Source of the DNA: Candidatus Mediterraneibacter excrementavium
GTDB lineage: Bacteria > Bacillota > Clostridia > Lachnospirales > Lachnospiraceae
NCBI GenBank assembly: GCA_019120275.1
Contig: DWVL01000055.1
Span: 1 to 63,345, forward strand
Length of the DNA: 63,345 nucleotides
Direction: 5' to 3'
Below, in pieces: positions 18,800-27,794 of this stretch. How positions within the stretch are numbered: position 1 is the first letter of the stretch; each line of letters opens with the position of its first letter. The notes below the pieces were generated by a model, which worked only from the letters and a program-made list of their open reading frames with translations, ran no database searches and was not told where the DNA came from. A program made the translations under genes and the position numbers.

Positions 18800-19999
18800 A
18801 TGCTGAAAGGGAAGACCGTCCTTGTGGGCGTGTCCGGCAGCATCGCGGCGTACAAGACGGCGTATCTTGCCAGTGCGCTGAAGAAGCTACAGGCGGATGT
18901 GCACGTGCTGATGACGCAGAATGCCGTGAACTTTATCAATCCGATCACATTCGAGACGCTGACCGGCAATAAGTGTCTGGTGGACACCTTTGACCGGAAT
19001 TTTGAGTTCAGCGTGGAGCACGTATCGCTGGCAAAACAGGCGGACGTGGTGATGATCGCTCCAGCGAGCGCCGACGTGATCGGCAAGATCGCCCACGGTA
19101 TCGCGGACGATATGCTGACGACAACGGTGATGGCCTGCAGATGCAAGAAGATCATCGCGCCGGCCATGAACACGAATATGTTCGAGAATCCTATCGTTCA
19201 GGATAATCTGGAGACGCTGCGCCGCTACGGGTACGAGGTCATCAGCCCGGCGGTGGGATATCTGGCGTGCGGGGATACGGGCGCGGGCAAGATGCCGGAG
19301 CCGGAGCTTCTGCTGGAATACATCCTGCAGGAGACCGCCTGTGAGAAGGATATGGCCGGACTGAAGGTCCTGGTGACCGCCGGGCCGACGCAGGAAGCCA
19401 TCGACCCGGTGCGGTATATCACGAACCACTCCACCGGAAAGATGGGATATGCCATCGCGAAAATAGCGGCGAGACGCGGCGCGGACGTGACGCTTGTGAG
19501 CGGGGAGACCGCGCTTGAGAAACCGGTATTCGTACAGACCGTTCCGGTGAAGTCGGCGGAGGAAATGTTCGAGGCGGTGACGCAGCGCTCACCGGAGCAG
19601 GACATCATTATCAAGGCTGCTGCGGTGGCCGATTACCGGCCGAAAGTCACGAGCAGTCAGAAGGTCAAGAAGGCGGAAGGAGAGCTGGTGCTGGAGCTGG
19701 AGCGCACGCAGGACATCCTTGCGTATCTGGGCGGACACCGGCAGCCGGGACAGATCCTGTGCGGATTTGCCATGGAGACGGAGAATCTGCTGGAGAATGC
19801 CCGGAAGAAGCTTGAAAAGAAGCATCTCGACATGATCGTGGCCAACAGCCTGCGCGTGGAGGGCGCCGGCTTCGGAGGCGACACGAATGTGGTGACCCTG
19901 GTCACAGGATCGGAGGAGATCTCACTCGGGAAATTATCAAAAGAGGAGACAGCCGGAAAGATTCTTGACCGGATCATGAAACTGAGAGAAGCGAAGTAA
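18800..19999 (+). CDS. coaBC: Bifunctional phosphopantothenoylcysteine decarboxylase/synthetase
   Basis: 399 aa. The N-terminal CoaC half (about 1-180) is the FMN-dependent decarboxylase, with GVSGSIAAYK at the start, the His in VEHVSLA, and PAMNTNMF. The C-terminal CoaB half (about 190-395) makes phosphopantothenoylcysteine using CTP: VTAGPTQEAIDPVRYITNHS, then KAAAVADYRP, and VANSL near the end. AGGAGAAAGG precedes the ATG. Together with panT and coaX this forms a vitamin B5 to CoA operon. Confidence 0.95.
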   Translation: MLKGKTVLVGVSGSIAAYKTAYLASALKKLQADVHVLMTQNAVNFINPITFETLTGNKCLVDTFDRNFEFSVEHVSLAKQADVVMIAPASADVIGKIAHGIADDMLTTTVMACRCKKIIAPAMNTNMFENPIVQDNLETLRRYGYEVISPAVGYLACGDTGAGKMPEPELLLEYILQETACEKDMAGLKVLVTAGPTQEAIDPVRYITNHSTGKMGYAIAKIAARRGADVTLVSGETALEKPVFVQTVPVKSAEEMFEAVTQRSPEQDIIIKAAAVADYRPKVTSSQKVKKAEGELVLELERTQDILAYLGGHRQPGQILCGFAMETENLLENARKKLEKKHLDMIVANSLRVEGAGFGGDTNVVTLVTGSEEISLGKLSKEETAGKILDRIMKLREAK

Positions 20000-20064
20000 C
20001 AGAGAAACAGAGACTCATGTATTGTATCCCCGGACGGGGAATGATAACAGGGAGGACAATAACT

Positions 20065-20745
20065 ATGAACAATTCAATACAGAAACATGCAGGAAGCAGA
20101 TACAGTACCATAAGCATGGTCCAGGTGGCGATCTTCGGCGCGATCATATGCATTATGGCCTTTACCCCCTTTCTTGGCTATATACCGCTGGGATTTACAC
20201 GGGCGACCATTATCCACATCCCGGTCATTATCGCTTCACTGCTGATGGGACCGAAGAAGGGCGGCGCGCTCGGATTTCTTTTCGGCCTGACAAGTTTTAT
20301 CAATAATACGGTGAATCCGACGGTCACGTCGTTCGTTTTCACGCCCTTTTACAATCTGGGCGAATTCAGCGGCGGGATCGGGAGCGTGATCATCTGCTTC
20401 ATCCCGCGCATCCTGGTGGGGATCGTTCCGTTTTATATCTATAAGCTGGTTATGCGGTTTGTCAGTGAAGAAACGAAGAAGAAGGGCGTATCGTGCATCG
20501 GCCTGGTGCTGGCGGGCATATCGGGCGCGCTGGTGAACACCCTGCTGGTCATGAACATGATCTTTCTCTTCTTCAGAGATGCGTATGCGCAGGCAAATGA
20601 AGTGGCGTCTTCGGCGGTGTACACATTCATCCTGTCCGTGATCGGCATGAATGGCGTGCCTGAAGCCATTGTTGCAGGGATCCTGACGCTTTGCATTGGG
20701 AAGGTGCTGATGAAGAAGAATATAAGGGAAAGGCTGGGTTTTTAG
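20065..20745 (+). CDS. panT: ECF transporter S component, probably pantothenate (PanT)
   Basis: 226 aa from the ATG at 20065, which has GGGAGGACAAT upstream; the open frame before it is untranslated leader. Six hydrophobic helices are visible, with the S-component pattern FGAIICIMAFTPFLGYIPLG near residue 22 and PKKGGALGFLFGLTSF near 69. Membrane S components give an ECF transporter its substrate. Substrate is inferred from its position between coaBC and coaX, the two CoA-pathway genes. EcfA and EcfT are not in the window. Confidence 0.82.
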   Translation: MNNSIQKHAGSRYSTISMVQVAIFGAIICIMAFTPFLGYIPLGFTRATIIHIPVIIASLLMGPKKGGALGFLFGLTSFINNTVNPTVTSFVFTPFYNLGEFSGGIGSVIICFIPRILVGIVPFYIYKLVMRFVSEETKKKGVSCIGLVLAGISGALVNTLLVMNMIFLFFRDAYAQANEVASSAVYTFILSVIGMNGVPEAIVAGILTLCIGKVLMKKNIRERLGF

Positions 20746-20747
20746 TT

Positions 20748-21530
20748 ATGATCCTGGCAGTTGATATCGGCAATACAAATATCGTGATCGGGTGCATCAA
20801 TGGGAAAGACTGCGCGTTTGTGGAACGGCTTTCCACGGTCCGCACGAAGACGGAGCTGGAGTATGCCATTGATATTAAAAATGTACTTGACATTTATCAT
20901 ATTAAACGCACGGATCTGGAGGGCGGAATCATCTCCTCGGTGGTGCCGCAGATCACAACGGCGGTCAGGCTGGCGGTGGAGAAGATCCTGAAGAAGGAGC
21001 CGCTGGTCGTAGGCGCCGGCATTAAGACGGGACTGAATATCCGGATCGACAATCCGGCGCAGCTCGGCAGCGATCTGGTGGTGGATTCGGTGGCGGCTCT
21101 GGCGGAGTATCCTGCGCCGCTGCTCATTTTCGATATGGGGACGGCTAATACGGTGTGCGTGATCGACAGGGACAAAAACTATGTCGGCGGAATGATCTAT
21201 CCCGGGATCGGGGTATCCCTTGACTCTCTGACCGCGCATGCGTCCCAGCTGGGCGGCATCAGCCTGGAGGTGCCCCAGCACATCATCGGGAAAAACACAG
21301 TGGACTGTATGAAGAGCGGGGTGATCTACAGCGCGGCGGCGGCCATCGACGGGATCATCGAACGGCTGTCGGATGAGCTGGAAGGCGATCCCACGGTGAT
21401 CGCCACCGGAGGTCTGGCGGAGAAGATCATTCCGTACTGCAGAAAAGAGGTTATCCTTGATGATAACCTGCTGCTGAAGGGCCTGGCGGTCATCTACCGG
21501 AAGAATGCGGACAAAGTGCATCACAGGTAA
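20748..21530 (+). CDS. coaX: Type III pantothenate kinase
   Basis: 260 aa from the ATG at 20748, two bases after panT. The enzyme phosphorylates pantothenate, the first committed step to CoA. Motifs of the ASKHA fold typical of CoaX are all present: LAVDIGNTNIVIG at the N-terminus, PAQLGSDLVVD near residue 103, LIFDMGTANTVCVID near 126, GGMIYPGIGVS near 146 and VIATGGLAEKI near 220. Type III enzymes are not inhibited by CoA and need a monovalent cation. Confidence 0.96.
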   Translation: MILAVDIGNTNIVIGCINGKDCAFVERLSTVRTKTELEYAIDIKNVLDIYHIKRTDLEGGIISSVVPQITTAVRLAVEKILKKEPLVVGAGIKTGLNIRIDNPAQLGSDLVVDSVAALAEYPAPLLIFDMGTANTVCVIDRDKNYVGGMIYPGIGVSLDSLTAHASQLGGISLEVPQHIIGKNTVDCMKSGVIYSAAAAIDGIIERLSDELEGDPTVIATGGLAEKIIPYCRKEVILDDNLLLKGLAVIYRKNADKVHHR

Positions 21531-21545
21531 ATAAAGACATGAAAA

Positions 21546-21575
21546 CGGCGGACGGCTGACAGAATAGCCGCCCGC
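21546..21575 (+). terminator. Possible terminator of the CoA operon
   Basis: GCGGACGGCT pairs with AGCCGCCCGC (one mismatch) around an 8-nt loop, but only a weak T-tract (TATATTTCT) follows. Confidence 0.5.
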
Positions 21576-21604
21576 TATATTTCTGCTAAGAAATCCGGCT
21601 TTCA

Positions 21605-21633
21605 TTGACACTTCGTGGGGTGAATGTTATATT
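21605..21633 (+). promoter_or_regulatory. Promoter of the pit operon
   Basis: TTGACA (21605-21610) and TATATT (21628-21633) are 17 bp apart, about 110 bp upstream of pit. Confidence 0.75.
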
Positions 21634-21653
21634 TAAGTAAATTTTGTGTAAAA

Positions 21654-21683
21654 CGACCTGGTGGAAACAGGCCGGCTTTTTTT
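21654..21683 (+). promoter_or_regulatory. Terminator-like hairpin in the pit leader
   Basis: CGACCTG pairs with CAGGCCG (one mismatch) around a 7-nt loop and is followed by GC and seven T residues, 20 bp after the promoter. It could act as an attenuator, but no competing structure is obvious. Confidence 0.4.
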
Positions 21684-21743
21684 GCGCAGAATTCCGTGTC
21701 CGGATGAAAACGGGCATACAAAGAAAGAAAAAAGGAGAAATAT

Positions 21744-22796
21744 ATGGACGTTTCTTTTGCAGGATTCTGCCAGCAGGTGTTCTCAAATCCGGTCCTTCTG
21801 GTGACCGTGGCACTGACACTGGGCGTGATATTTGTAAACGGCTGGACAGACGCACCGAATGCCATCGCTACCTGCATCGCCACCCGGTGTCTGAAGGTCA
21901 GGACGGCGATCATGATGAGCGCGGTGTTCAATTTTCTCGGCGTGCTGGTGATGACCAAGATCAACAGCTCGGTCGCTTCCACGATCAGCAACATGGTTGA
22001 TTTCGGCGGCCAGACAGATGCGGCGCTGATCGCGCTGTGCGCGGCGTTATTTTCCATTGTGGTGTACAGTGTGGCCGCTTCGGTATTCGGCATCCCGACC
22101 AGCGAGAGCCACAGCCTGATCGCGGGCCTTACGGGTGCGGCGATCGCCATCCACAACGGCGTGGGCGGTGTGAATTTTGCCGAGTGGGTCAAAGTACTTT
22201 ACGGGCTGGTGCTCAGCCTGGCGCTCGGTTTCTTCATGGGCTGGATCATCTGTAAGATCATTACAGTGATCTGCGCGGGTGTGGACCGGCGCAGGACCAA
22301 CGGCTTTTTTTCGGCGGCACAGATCTTCGGCGCGGCTTTCATGAGCTTTATGCACGGCGCGCAGGACGGTCAGAAGTTTATCGGCGTGCTCTTCCTGGGC
22401 GTGGCTTTCTGCAACGGGCAGAGCAGCGTGGAGGGGATGATGATCCCGGTATGGCTCATGCTGCTTTGCAGCGTGGTCATGGGCGTGGGGACCAGCGTCG
22501 GCGGCGAGAAGATCATCAAATCCGTTGGCATGGACATGGTGAAACTGGAGAAGTTCCAGGGATTTTCCGCGGACCTTGCCGGAGCGGTCTGCCTGCTCCT
22601 GTCAAGCGTATTCGGCATCCCCGTGTCCACCACCCATACGAAGACCAGCGCCATCATGGGCGTGGGGGCTGTGAAACGCCTCTCTGCCATCAATTTCGGC
22701 GTGGTAAAGGACATGATGCTGACCTGGATCTTTACATTTCCAGGGTGCGGCCTGATCAGTTTCATTGTGGCAAAGATATTTATCACCATATTCTAG
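21744..22796 (+). CDS. pit: Inorganic phosphate transporter, PiT family
   Basis: 350 aa, about ten hydrophobic helices. Both halves carry the PiT signature: VNGWTDAPNAIATCIATR near residue 33 and MHGAQDGQKFIGVLFLG near 205; the duplicated TSESHSLIAGL and VSTTHTKTSAIMG motifs are also present. It moves phosphate with protons or metal-phosphate across the membrane. The downstream DUF47 gene is its usual partner. An inactivated nptA-type phosphate transporter lies 4 kb upstream, so this may be the main local route. Confidence 0.92.
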   Translation: MDVSFAGFCQQVFSNPVLLVTVALTLGVIFVNGWTDAPNAIATCIATRCLKVRTAIMMSAVFNFLGVLVMTKINSSVASTISNMVDFGGQTDAALIALCAALFSIVVYSVAASVFGIPTSESHSLIAGLTGAAIAIHNGVGGVNFAEWVKVLYGLVLSLALGFFMGWIICKIITVICAGVDRRRTNGFFSAAQIFGAAFMSFMHGAQDGQKFIGVLFLGVAFCNGQSSVEGMMIPVWLMLLCSVVMGVGTSVGGEKIIKSVGMDMVKLEKFQGFSADLAGAVCLLLSSVFGIPVSTTHTKTSAIMGVGAVKRLSAINFGVVKDMMLTWIFTFPGCGLISFIVAKIFITIF

Positions 22797-22842
22797 GACA
22801 GTGGATAAACAAGTCTTGAATGGGATTCAGGAGGATAAGAAA

Positions 22843-23466
22843 ATGGCAAAAAAACAGGATTCATTTTATTTTGATAATTTTGTGGCGTGTGCGGAGGATT
22901 CCTGCCGCGCGGCGCAGATGCTGAAAGAAGCGCTTGCGGATTTCCACCCGGACGGTATGAAGGAGCAGCTGGATCGCCTTCACGAGGTGGAGCACAGCGC
23001 AGATATGAAGAAGCATGAGATGCTGGATCATCTGGCGAAGGAGTTCCTGCCCCCCATTGAGCGTGAGGATATCGTTTCCCTCAGCCAGAACATTGACAAT
23101 ATCACGGACAAAGTCGAGGACGTTATGCTCCGTGTGTATATGAACAACGTTCAGACGATTGAGCCGAACGCCCTGAAGATGACTGACATCATTATCGGAT
23201 GCTGTGAGGCGGTTGAGGAACTTCTGAAAGAGTTCCGGAATTTCAAGCGGTCAAAAAATATGAAGCAGCTGGTCATCCGGATCAATGATCTGGAGGAAGA
23301 GGCGGACAAGATGTTCATGGAGAGCATCAGGGGACTCTATACGGAATCTCAGGATCCGCTTAAGATCATCGCGTGGAGAGACATTTATATCTATCTGGAG
23401 CGGTGCGCGGATGCCTGCGAGCATGCGGCGGATGTGGTCGAGAGTGTGATCATGAAGAACTCGTAG
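22843..23466 (+). CDS. DUF47 (PhoU-like) protein, partner of Pit
   Basis: 207 aa from the ATG at 22843, with CAGGAGGATAAG in front. All-helical, PhoU-like protein of the TIGR00153/DUF47 family: a DYFD-like N-terminus (FYFDNF), LHEVEHSADMKKHEML with metal-binding acidic and His residues, and EREDIVSLSQNIDNITDKVED. Such proteins are nearly always encoded next to pit genes and are thought to control the transporter. The gap from pit is 46 bp. Confidence 0.87.
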   Translation: MAKKQDSFYFDNFVACAEDSCRAAQMLKEALADFHPDGMKEQLDRLHEVEHSADMKKHEMLDHLAKEFLPPIEREDIVSLSQNIDNITDKVEDVMLRVYMNNVQTIEPNALKMTDIIIGCCEAVEELLKEFRNFKRSKNMKQLVIRINDLEEEADKMFMESIRGLYTESQDPLKIIAWRDIYIYLERCADACEHAADVVESVIMKNS

Positions 23467-23493
23467 CTGAAGAGATCTGCGGATATGAAAGCT

Positions 23494-23536
23494 AAAAACA
23501 GGGAACCAGACTTCCGAGTCTGCGTTCCCTGTTTTT
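23494..23536. terminator. Strong terminator after the pit operon
   Basis: AAAAACAGGGAAC pairs with GTTCCCTGTTTTT, and an inner CAGACT/AGTCTG stem extends it. T-runs lie on both strands. Confidence 0.88.
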
Positions 23537-23567
23537 GGTTTAATGCCGTCTGATCTATACATTCATC

Positions 23568-23596
23568 TTGCATTTTCAGAACTCCTATACTACAAT
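23568..23596 (+). promoter_or_regulatory. Promoter of the GGDEF-EAL gene
   Basis: TTGCAT (23568-23573) and TACAAT (23591-23596) are 17 bp apart. A small CCGGTA hairpin follows in the 95-nt leader. Confidence 0.6.
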
Positions 23597-23693
23597 TAGA
23601 ATACGTTGTAAAATGAGATAAAGCGGTATTTTTAACCTTGCTTCCGGTAAAAATACCGGGTGTCCTACCAAATAAGCACGGGGAGAGAATAAA

Positions 23694-25313
23694 ATGAGTG
23701 AGAGTTACAAACCGCGTTCTCTGATGGAGATCATGAATGATGTCCTTGGTACGGTAAGAGATTACTATGATGCAGAGTACGCTTATTATATTGAAAAAGA
23801 GCAGGATGATATAGAGACGATCTATGAATGGTGCGCCGAGAATGTGGAGTGGCAGCGGGACCGGCTGAAACTTATGTCTTTCGAGCAGCAGCCGAAGTGG
23901 ATGAAAGAGGAGATCACGGATACTACTGAGGAGTCTTACAGCGTGTTCCGGCAGATCAGTGACGATACGACGGCGATCCTGGCTGTGGTCGGCGTGCACC
24001 GCGGCGGCTGTACGCTGGATCTGATGCGCGCGCTTCTTCCGTATATCCCCCAGGCGATCGCTCTGCAGAAGATGCAGAAGCAGCAGGAGTACCTCAGTTA
24101 TCATGATGATCTGACCGGTCTCCTTAACCGCAACAGTCTGGTTGATTATCTGGCGAATGTGGATGCGGGCAGTCTGAAATCCCTTGGTGCGCTGTCGGTT
24201 GATATTAATGGGTTGAAGAATTTTAATAAAGAGTTCGGGCGCGATTACGGCGATGAAGTTGTGATCCGTGTGGGTGAGGTTTTGCAGGAATATTTCCACA
24301 GTGCAGATGTATACCGTCTGACAGGGGATGAATATCTGGTACTGGCAGATAACATCAGTTATGAAGAGTTCACGAAACAGATTTATGCGGCGCATACAAA
24401 GCTTGACAATATCAGTCTGGGCCTGGTGGCTATGGGATATGCCTGGGAGAAGGTGGATATCGATACAGACAAGCTGGTCAGCAATGCGGAAGTGATGATG
24501 CGCGATGAGAAGAAGAAATATTATAAGAATCTGAAAAAAGGGCATCACGAGCCGATCATCAAGCAGGATCTGCTGGAGGATCTTGAGCAGGGGAATTTCA
24601 TCGTCTGCCTTGTGCCGAAGATCGAGACTGAGACGGGGCGTGTGGCCGGAGCAGAGGCGGTCGTGCGCTATCATCACAAGGATCTCGGCATCGTGGATCC
24701 GGGAAAATATATCAATCTTCTTGAAGAGACGAAGCTTTCCCATTATCTGGACCTGTATGTGTTTGAAGAAGTATGCAAGACTCTGCACCGCTGGGAACTG
24801 GAGGATCTTCCGATGATCCCTGTGGCTGTGAATTTCGCAGGAGCGACACTGAAGCAGGAGAGCATAGCCGACAGGATGCTCCATCTGATCGAGAAGTATC
24901 ATGTGTTATGCGAATATCTGGAAGTAGAAGTTTCAGAGTCCGGCAATGACATGAATCAGGAAATGCTTGCCGAGACAAGCAGTAAGATCCGCAAAGGCAA
25001 TGTCCGGGTGATCCTGGATCATTTCGGGGCAAAGGATTCCAGTTTTTCAATCCTGTCCCTGATGGAATTTGACAGCCTGAAGATCGATAAAAGCCTGATC
25101 ACCAATATTGTGGGCAACATGCGGAGCCGGATCGTGGCCCAGGCGGTGATCGATATCTGCAGACAGCTTGGCGCTACAGTGCAGGCGTCCGGAGTAGAGA
25201 CGCAGGATCAGCTGAACGTCTTAAAAGAACTGGGATGCGATTACGCGCAGGGAGCGCTGTTCAATAAACCGATTACCATAGACACGTTTGAAGTGCGCTA
25301 TCTGAAGGGATGA
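23694..25313 (+). CDS. Degenerate GGDEF-EAL protein
   Basis: 539 aa with no membrane segment. A GAF-like N-terminal region (1-130) precedes a GGDEF domain (about 135-280) whose active-site loop reads TGDEY near residue 210, and an EAL domain (about 290-535). In the EAL part, EAVVR replaces EALLR, the DDFG pair reads LDHFG near 440, and the usual AEGVE is ASGVE near 498, while KIDKSLI and QGALFNKP are kept. Several cyclic-di-GMP catalytic residues are thus changed, so a binding or regulatory role is more likely than synthesis or breakdown. It begins a run of genes on the plus strand. Confidence 0.82.
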   Translation: MSESYKPRSLMEIMNDVLGTVRDYYDAEYAYYIEKEQDDIETIYEWCAENVEWQRDRLKLMSFEQQPKWMKEEITDTTEESYSVFRQISDDTTAILAVVGVHRGGCTLDLMRALLPYIPQAIALQKMQKQQEYLSYHDDLTGLLNRNSLVDYLANVDAGSLKSLGALSVDINGLKNFNKEFGRDYGDEVVIRVGEVLQEYFHSADVYRLTGDEYLVLADNISYEEFTKQIYAAHTKLDNISLGLVAMGYAWEKVDIDTDKLVSNAEVMMRDEKKKYYKNLKKGHHEPIIKQDLLEDLEQGNFIVCLVPKIETETGRVAGAEAVVRYHHKDLGIVDPGKYINLLEETKLSHYLDLYVFEEVCKTLHRWELEDLPMIPVAVNFAGATLKQESIADRMLHLIEKYHVLCEYLEVEVSESGNDMNQEMLAETSSKIRKGNVRVILDHFGAKDSSFSILSLMEFDSLKIDKSLITNIVGNMRSRIVAQAVIDICRQLGATVQASGVETQDQLNVLKELGCDYAQGALFNKPITIDTFEVRYLKG

Positions 25314-25316
25314 TAT

Positions 25317-25943
25317 ATGGTAAAAGCGTGGGTTGCGGATGTAAGGCCGTTGTATGACCGGGATCGTTATGAACAGTATTATGCGCAGCTGCCTGATTTC
25401 CGGAAGCGGAAAGCAGACAGTCTTCTCCGAAATGAAAGGAAAGCCCAGAGCGCAGGGGTATGGATCCTCTGGCAGAAAATACGGGAAAGATATGGACTTG
25501 CGGCGGATACGCCATTTAATTTCTCTCATTCGGGGACGCTGGTGATGTGTGCGGCATGTACAGACGGCCGGCCGGTCCGGGTGGGGTGCGACGTGGAAAA
25601 GATAGGCGATCTGCGGCTGAAACTCGCTGAGCGTTATTTCTGCAGGGAAGAATATGAAACGATCATACGGGAAGAAAAAGAAGAAAGAAGAACAGAAATG
25701 TTTTACCGTTACTGGGTGCTGAAGGAGAGCTTCATGAAAGCGACCGGGAAGGGGATGGCTCTTCCGGTCAGCCGATTCTGCATCCGGATGGATGATCCGC
25801 CGGTCCTGATCCGGCAACCGGAGGAATTCCCGGAAGAATACCACTATTGTGAATATTGTCTGGAAGGGGAGCCGTACCGGATGGCGGTGTGTACAACGGA
25901 CAGCAGGATTGATAAGGAACTTCATACGGAGTTTGTTCTATGA
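25317..25943 (+). CDS. 4'-phosphopantetheinyl transferase superfamily protein
   Basis: 208 aa, the size of Sfp-type enzymes. The two signature motifs are present: VGCDVEKI near residue 90 (metal-binding Asp and Glu) and FYRYWVLKESFMKATGKG near 130 (the W-x-x-K-E-x-x-x-K motif). Such enzymes move phosphopantetheine from CoA to a Ser on a carrier protein. No carrier protein or synthase gene is adjacent, so its target is open. It follows the GGDEF-EAL gene by 3 bp and overlaps the next gene by 4 bp (ATGA). Confidence 0.88.
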   Translation: MVKAWVADVRPLYDRDRYEQYYAQLPDFRKRKADSLLRNERKAQSAGVWILWQKIRERYGLAADTPFNFSHSGTLVMCAACTDGRPVRVGCDVEKIGDLRLKLAERYFCREEYETIIREEKEERRTEMFYRYWVLKESFMKATGKGMALPVSRFCIRMDDPPVLIRQPEEFPEEYHYCEYCLEGEPYRMAVCTTDSRIDKELHTEFVL

Positions 25944-26755
25944 AACTGATAAAGGAATTACAAAAAAAAATGGATTCGCCCATGGCGCTCATGGCATGCG
26001 GCGCCGTAGTCGGTCTTGCCGCCGGCGTTTTGGTAACGATATTCTGGGCGCAGAATGCTATTGCGGAAGAAAGGACTGAGTTTCTTTCGGACAAAGGGGA
26101 ATTGACAGAACAGAACGAAGATCTGGAAGAGGAACTGAGCAAAGCAAATGCGGTGTTAAATAATGACGAAGCGCTTGCGGGAGGTGCGGATACCCAGGAC
26201 TGGCAGCTCGTACTGGTCAATGAGGATCATCCGCTGGATGCGGCTTATGTGCCGGGTTCGCTGACGGATATTTCTGCCCAGTGCCAGGTGGACAGCCGGA
26301 TCGCGGCGGATCTTCAGCAGATGCTGAACGATGGGATGGCTCAGGGATTGAGTATGTATGTGACATCTGCATACCGCTCATATGACAGGCAGGTGGAGAC
26401 GTTTAACGCATCGATGAAAAACCGGCTGGATCAGGGAATGTCCCCGCTGGATGCCTATCAGGAGACCAGTATACAGGTGGCGCTTCCGGGAACCAGCGAG
26501 CATGCGACCGGACTGGCTGTGGATATTATATCCACCCAATACGGGGAGCTGGATGAGCGGCAGGGGGATACGGCTGAGCAGCAGTGGCTGATGGCGCACT
26601 GCTGGGAATATGGATTTATCCTGAGATATCCACCGGATAAATCAGAGATTACAGGCATCATTTATGAACCGTGGCATTACCGGTATGTGGGAAAGGAAGC
26701 GGCAAAGGAAATTACGGAAAAAGGCATCACACTCGAGGAATATCTGGACTCCTGA
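25940..26755 (+). CDS. M15-family D,D-carboxypeptidase (VanY-like), membrane-anchored
   Basis: 271 aa. A signal anchor (about 15-38) and a coiled-coil stretch (about 42-70) precede the catalytic domain. Zinc ligands and active-site motifs of peptidase family M15B are all visible: SAYRSYDRQ near residue 142, SEHATGLAVDI (SxHxxGxAxD) near 186 and EPWHYRYVG near 242. The family trims the terminal D-Ala of peptidoglycan stem peptides outside the cell. No vancomycin-resistance genes are nearby, so a housekeeping wall role is likely. Confidence 0.9.
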   Translation: MKLIKELQKKMDSPMALMACGAVVGLAAGVLVTIFWAQNAIAEERTEFLSDKGELTEQNEDLEEELSKANAVLNNDEALAGGADTQDWQLVLVNEDHPLDAAYVPGSLTDISAQCQVDSRIAADLQQMLNDGMAQGLSMYVTSAYRSYDRQVETFNASMKNRLDQGMSPLDAYQETSIQVALPGTSEHATGLAVDIISTQYGELDERQGDTAEQQWLMAHCWEYGFILRYPPDKSEITGIIYEPWHYRYVGKEAAKEITEKGITLEEYLDS

Positions 26756-26834
26756 CCGGTGCGTCAGGCGGATCCGGACAGGTGTGTGACCGTGATAATA
26801 CAGGGGAAGATATAAGTACATAAGGAGGACGAAC

Positions 26835-27770
26835 ATGGAAGATTTAACATTTGGCGAACAGGTGAAGATCATTCTTGGCAGAAAAGGGATGACGATCAAA
26901 CGTCTTGCCGAACTGATCGAGCTCAGGACAGGAAAGAAGATGTCGCGTCAGAATCTGACACAGAGGCTTGGCAGGGATAATTTTCAGGAGCAGGATATGC
27001 GTATGATCGCAAAGATCCTTGACTGCCCGTTCCATCTGAGTATTATGACAGAAGCGCAGATCCAGCCGCGCAGTACAGCTGCGCTTGAACAGGAGGCGAT
27101 CGCCCGCACAGAGGCGGTAGAGAGAGCGGCAGAAGCGGCAAGTGCGGCAGAAGCAGCGGATGCGGGAGAAGCAGCGAAGGCGGCAGAAGCAGCGGAAGCG
27201 GAAGAAACCGCAGCGCAGGAGGTCCGGGAAGAGGCAGCACCTGCAGAGGAAACACGGGATGAACGGGATATGACGATCGGGGAACTCTATGAGATCCATC
27301 AGGAGCTTGCCGAACTGGAAGAAAACGCAAAGGCCGGTGAATCCGTGGAGGAGATCAAAAAGGAACTTGAAAAGCCGAAGAAAGAGCGGTTCCATACCGG
27401 AGGGATCTTCCTCAGAAGGAAAAATAAAGACAATGATAAGCTGCCGGAAGCGGCGGATGAAAAAGAGACAAGGGCGGAACAGGCGGTTGAGGCTGTACAG
27501 AATGAGAAGCCGTATGAAGATTTTGAACCTGTGATCAGATACAAAGACGTGGAAGAGGACCGGGAGGCAGGCGAGATCAATCCCTATACGGGACGTGAGT
27601 ATCAGAGCAACAGCGTGCGGATGCATCCTACGAGGATCGGATATGTCCAGGTATATGATCGTACGATCCATAAGTGGACCGATATGACGGAATGGGCGTT
27701 CCTCGGACTTCAGGAACGCAAAAAAGCGCTGCTTGGAAGCGCATATGAACCGCCGATCTATCTGGATTGA
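26835..27770 (+). CDS. HTH protein with Ala/Glu-rich linker, function unknown
   Basis: 311 aa. Residues 1-70 look like a small helix-turn-helix unit (QVKIILGRKGMTIKRLAELI followed by SRQNLTQRL), of the type that might bind DNA. A low-complexity Ala/Glu-rich stretch (80-150) then leads to a charged linker and a conserved-looking end (about 235-311) with INPYTGREYQSNSVRMHPTR and TDMTEWAFLGLQERKK. I do not recognise the C-terminal part. AAGGAGGACGAAC precedes the start. It lies directly upstream of dgt. Confidence 0.6.
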   Translation: MEDLTFGEQVKIILGRKGMTIKRLAELIELRTGKKMSRQNLTQRLGRDNFQEQDMRMIAKILDCPFHLSIMTEAQIQPRSTAALEQEAIARTEAVERAAEAASAAEAADAGEAAKAAEAAEAEETAAQEVREEAAPAEETRDERDMTIGELYEIHQELAELEENAKAGESVEEIKKELEKPKKERFHTGGIFLRRKNKDNDKLPEAADEKETRAEQAVEAVQNEKPYEDFEPVIRYKDVEEDREAGEINPYTGREYQSNSVRMHPTRIGYVQVYDRTIHKWTDMTEWAFLGLQERKKALLGSAYEPPIYLD

Positions 27771-27794
27771 CGGGGGAAAGGAAGATACGCATTG

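Noticed and set aside
23391-24902. 503-aa open frame on the minus strand opposite the GGDEF-EAL gene
   Set aside because: It runs through the strong terminator at 23494-23536 and shows no domain; the plus-strand gene is clearly real.
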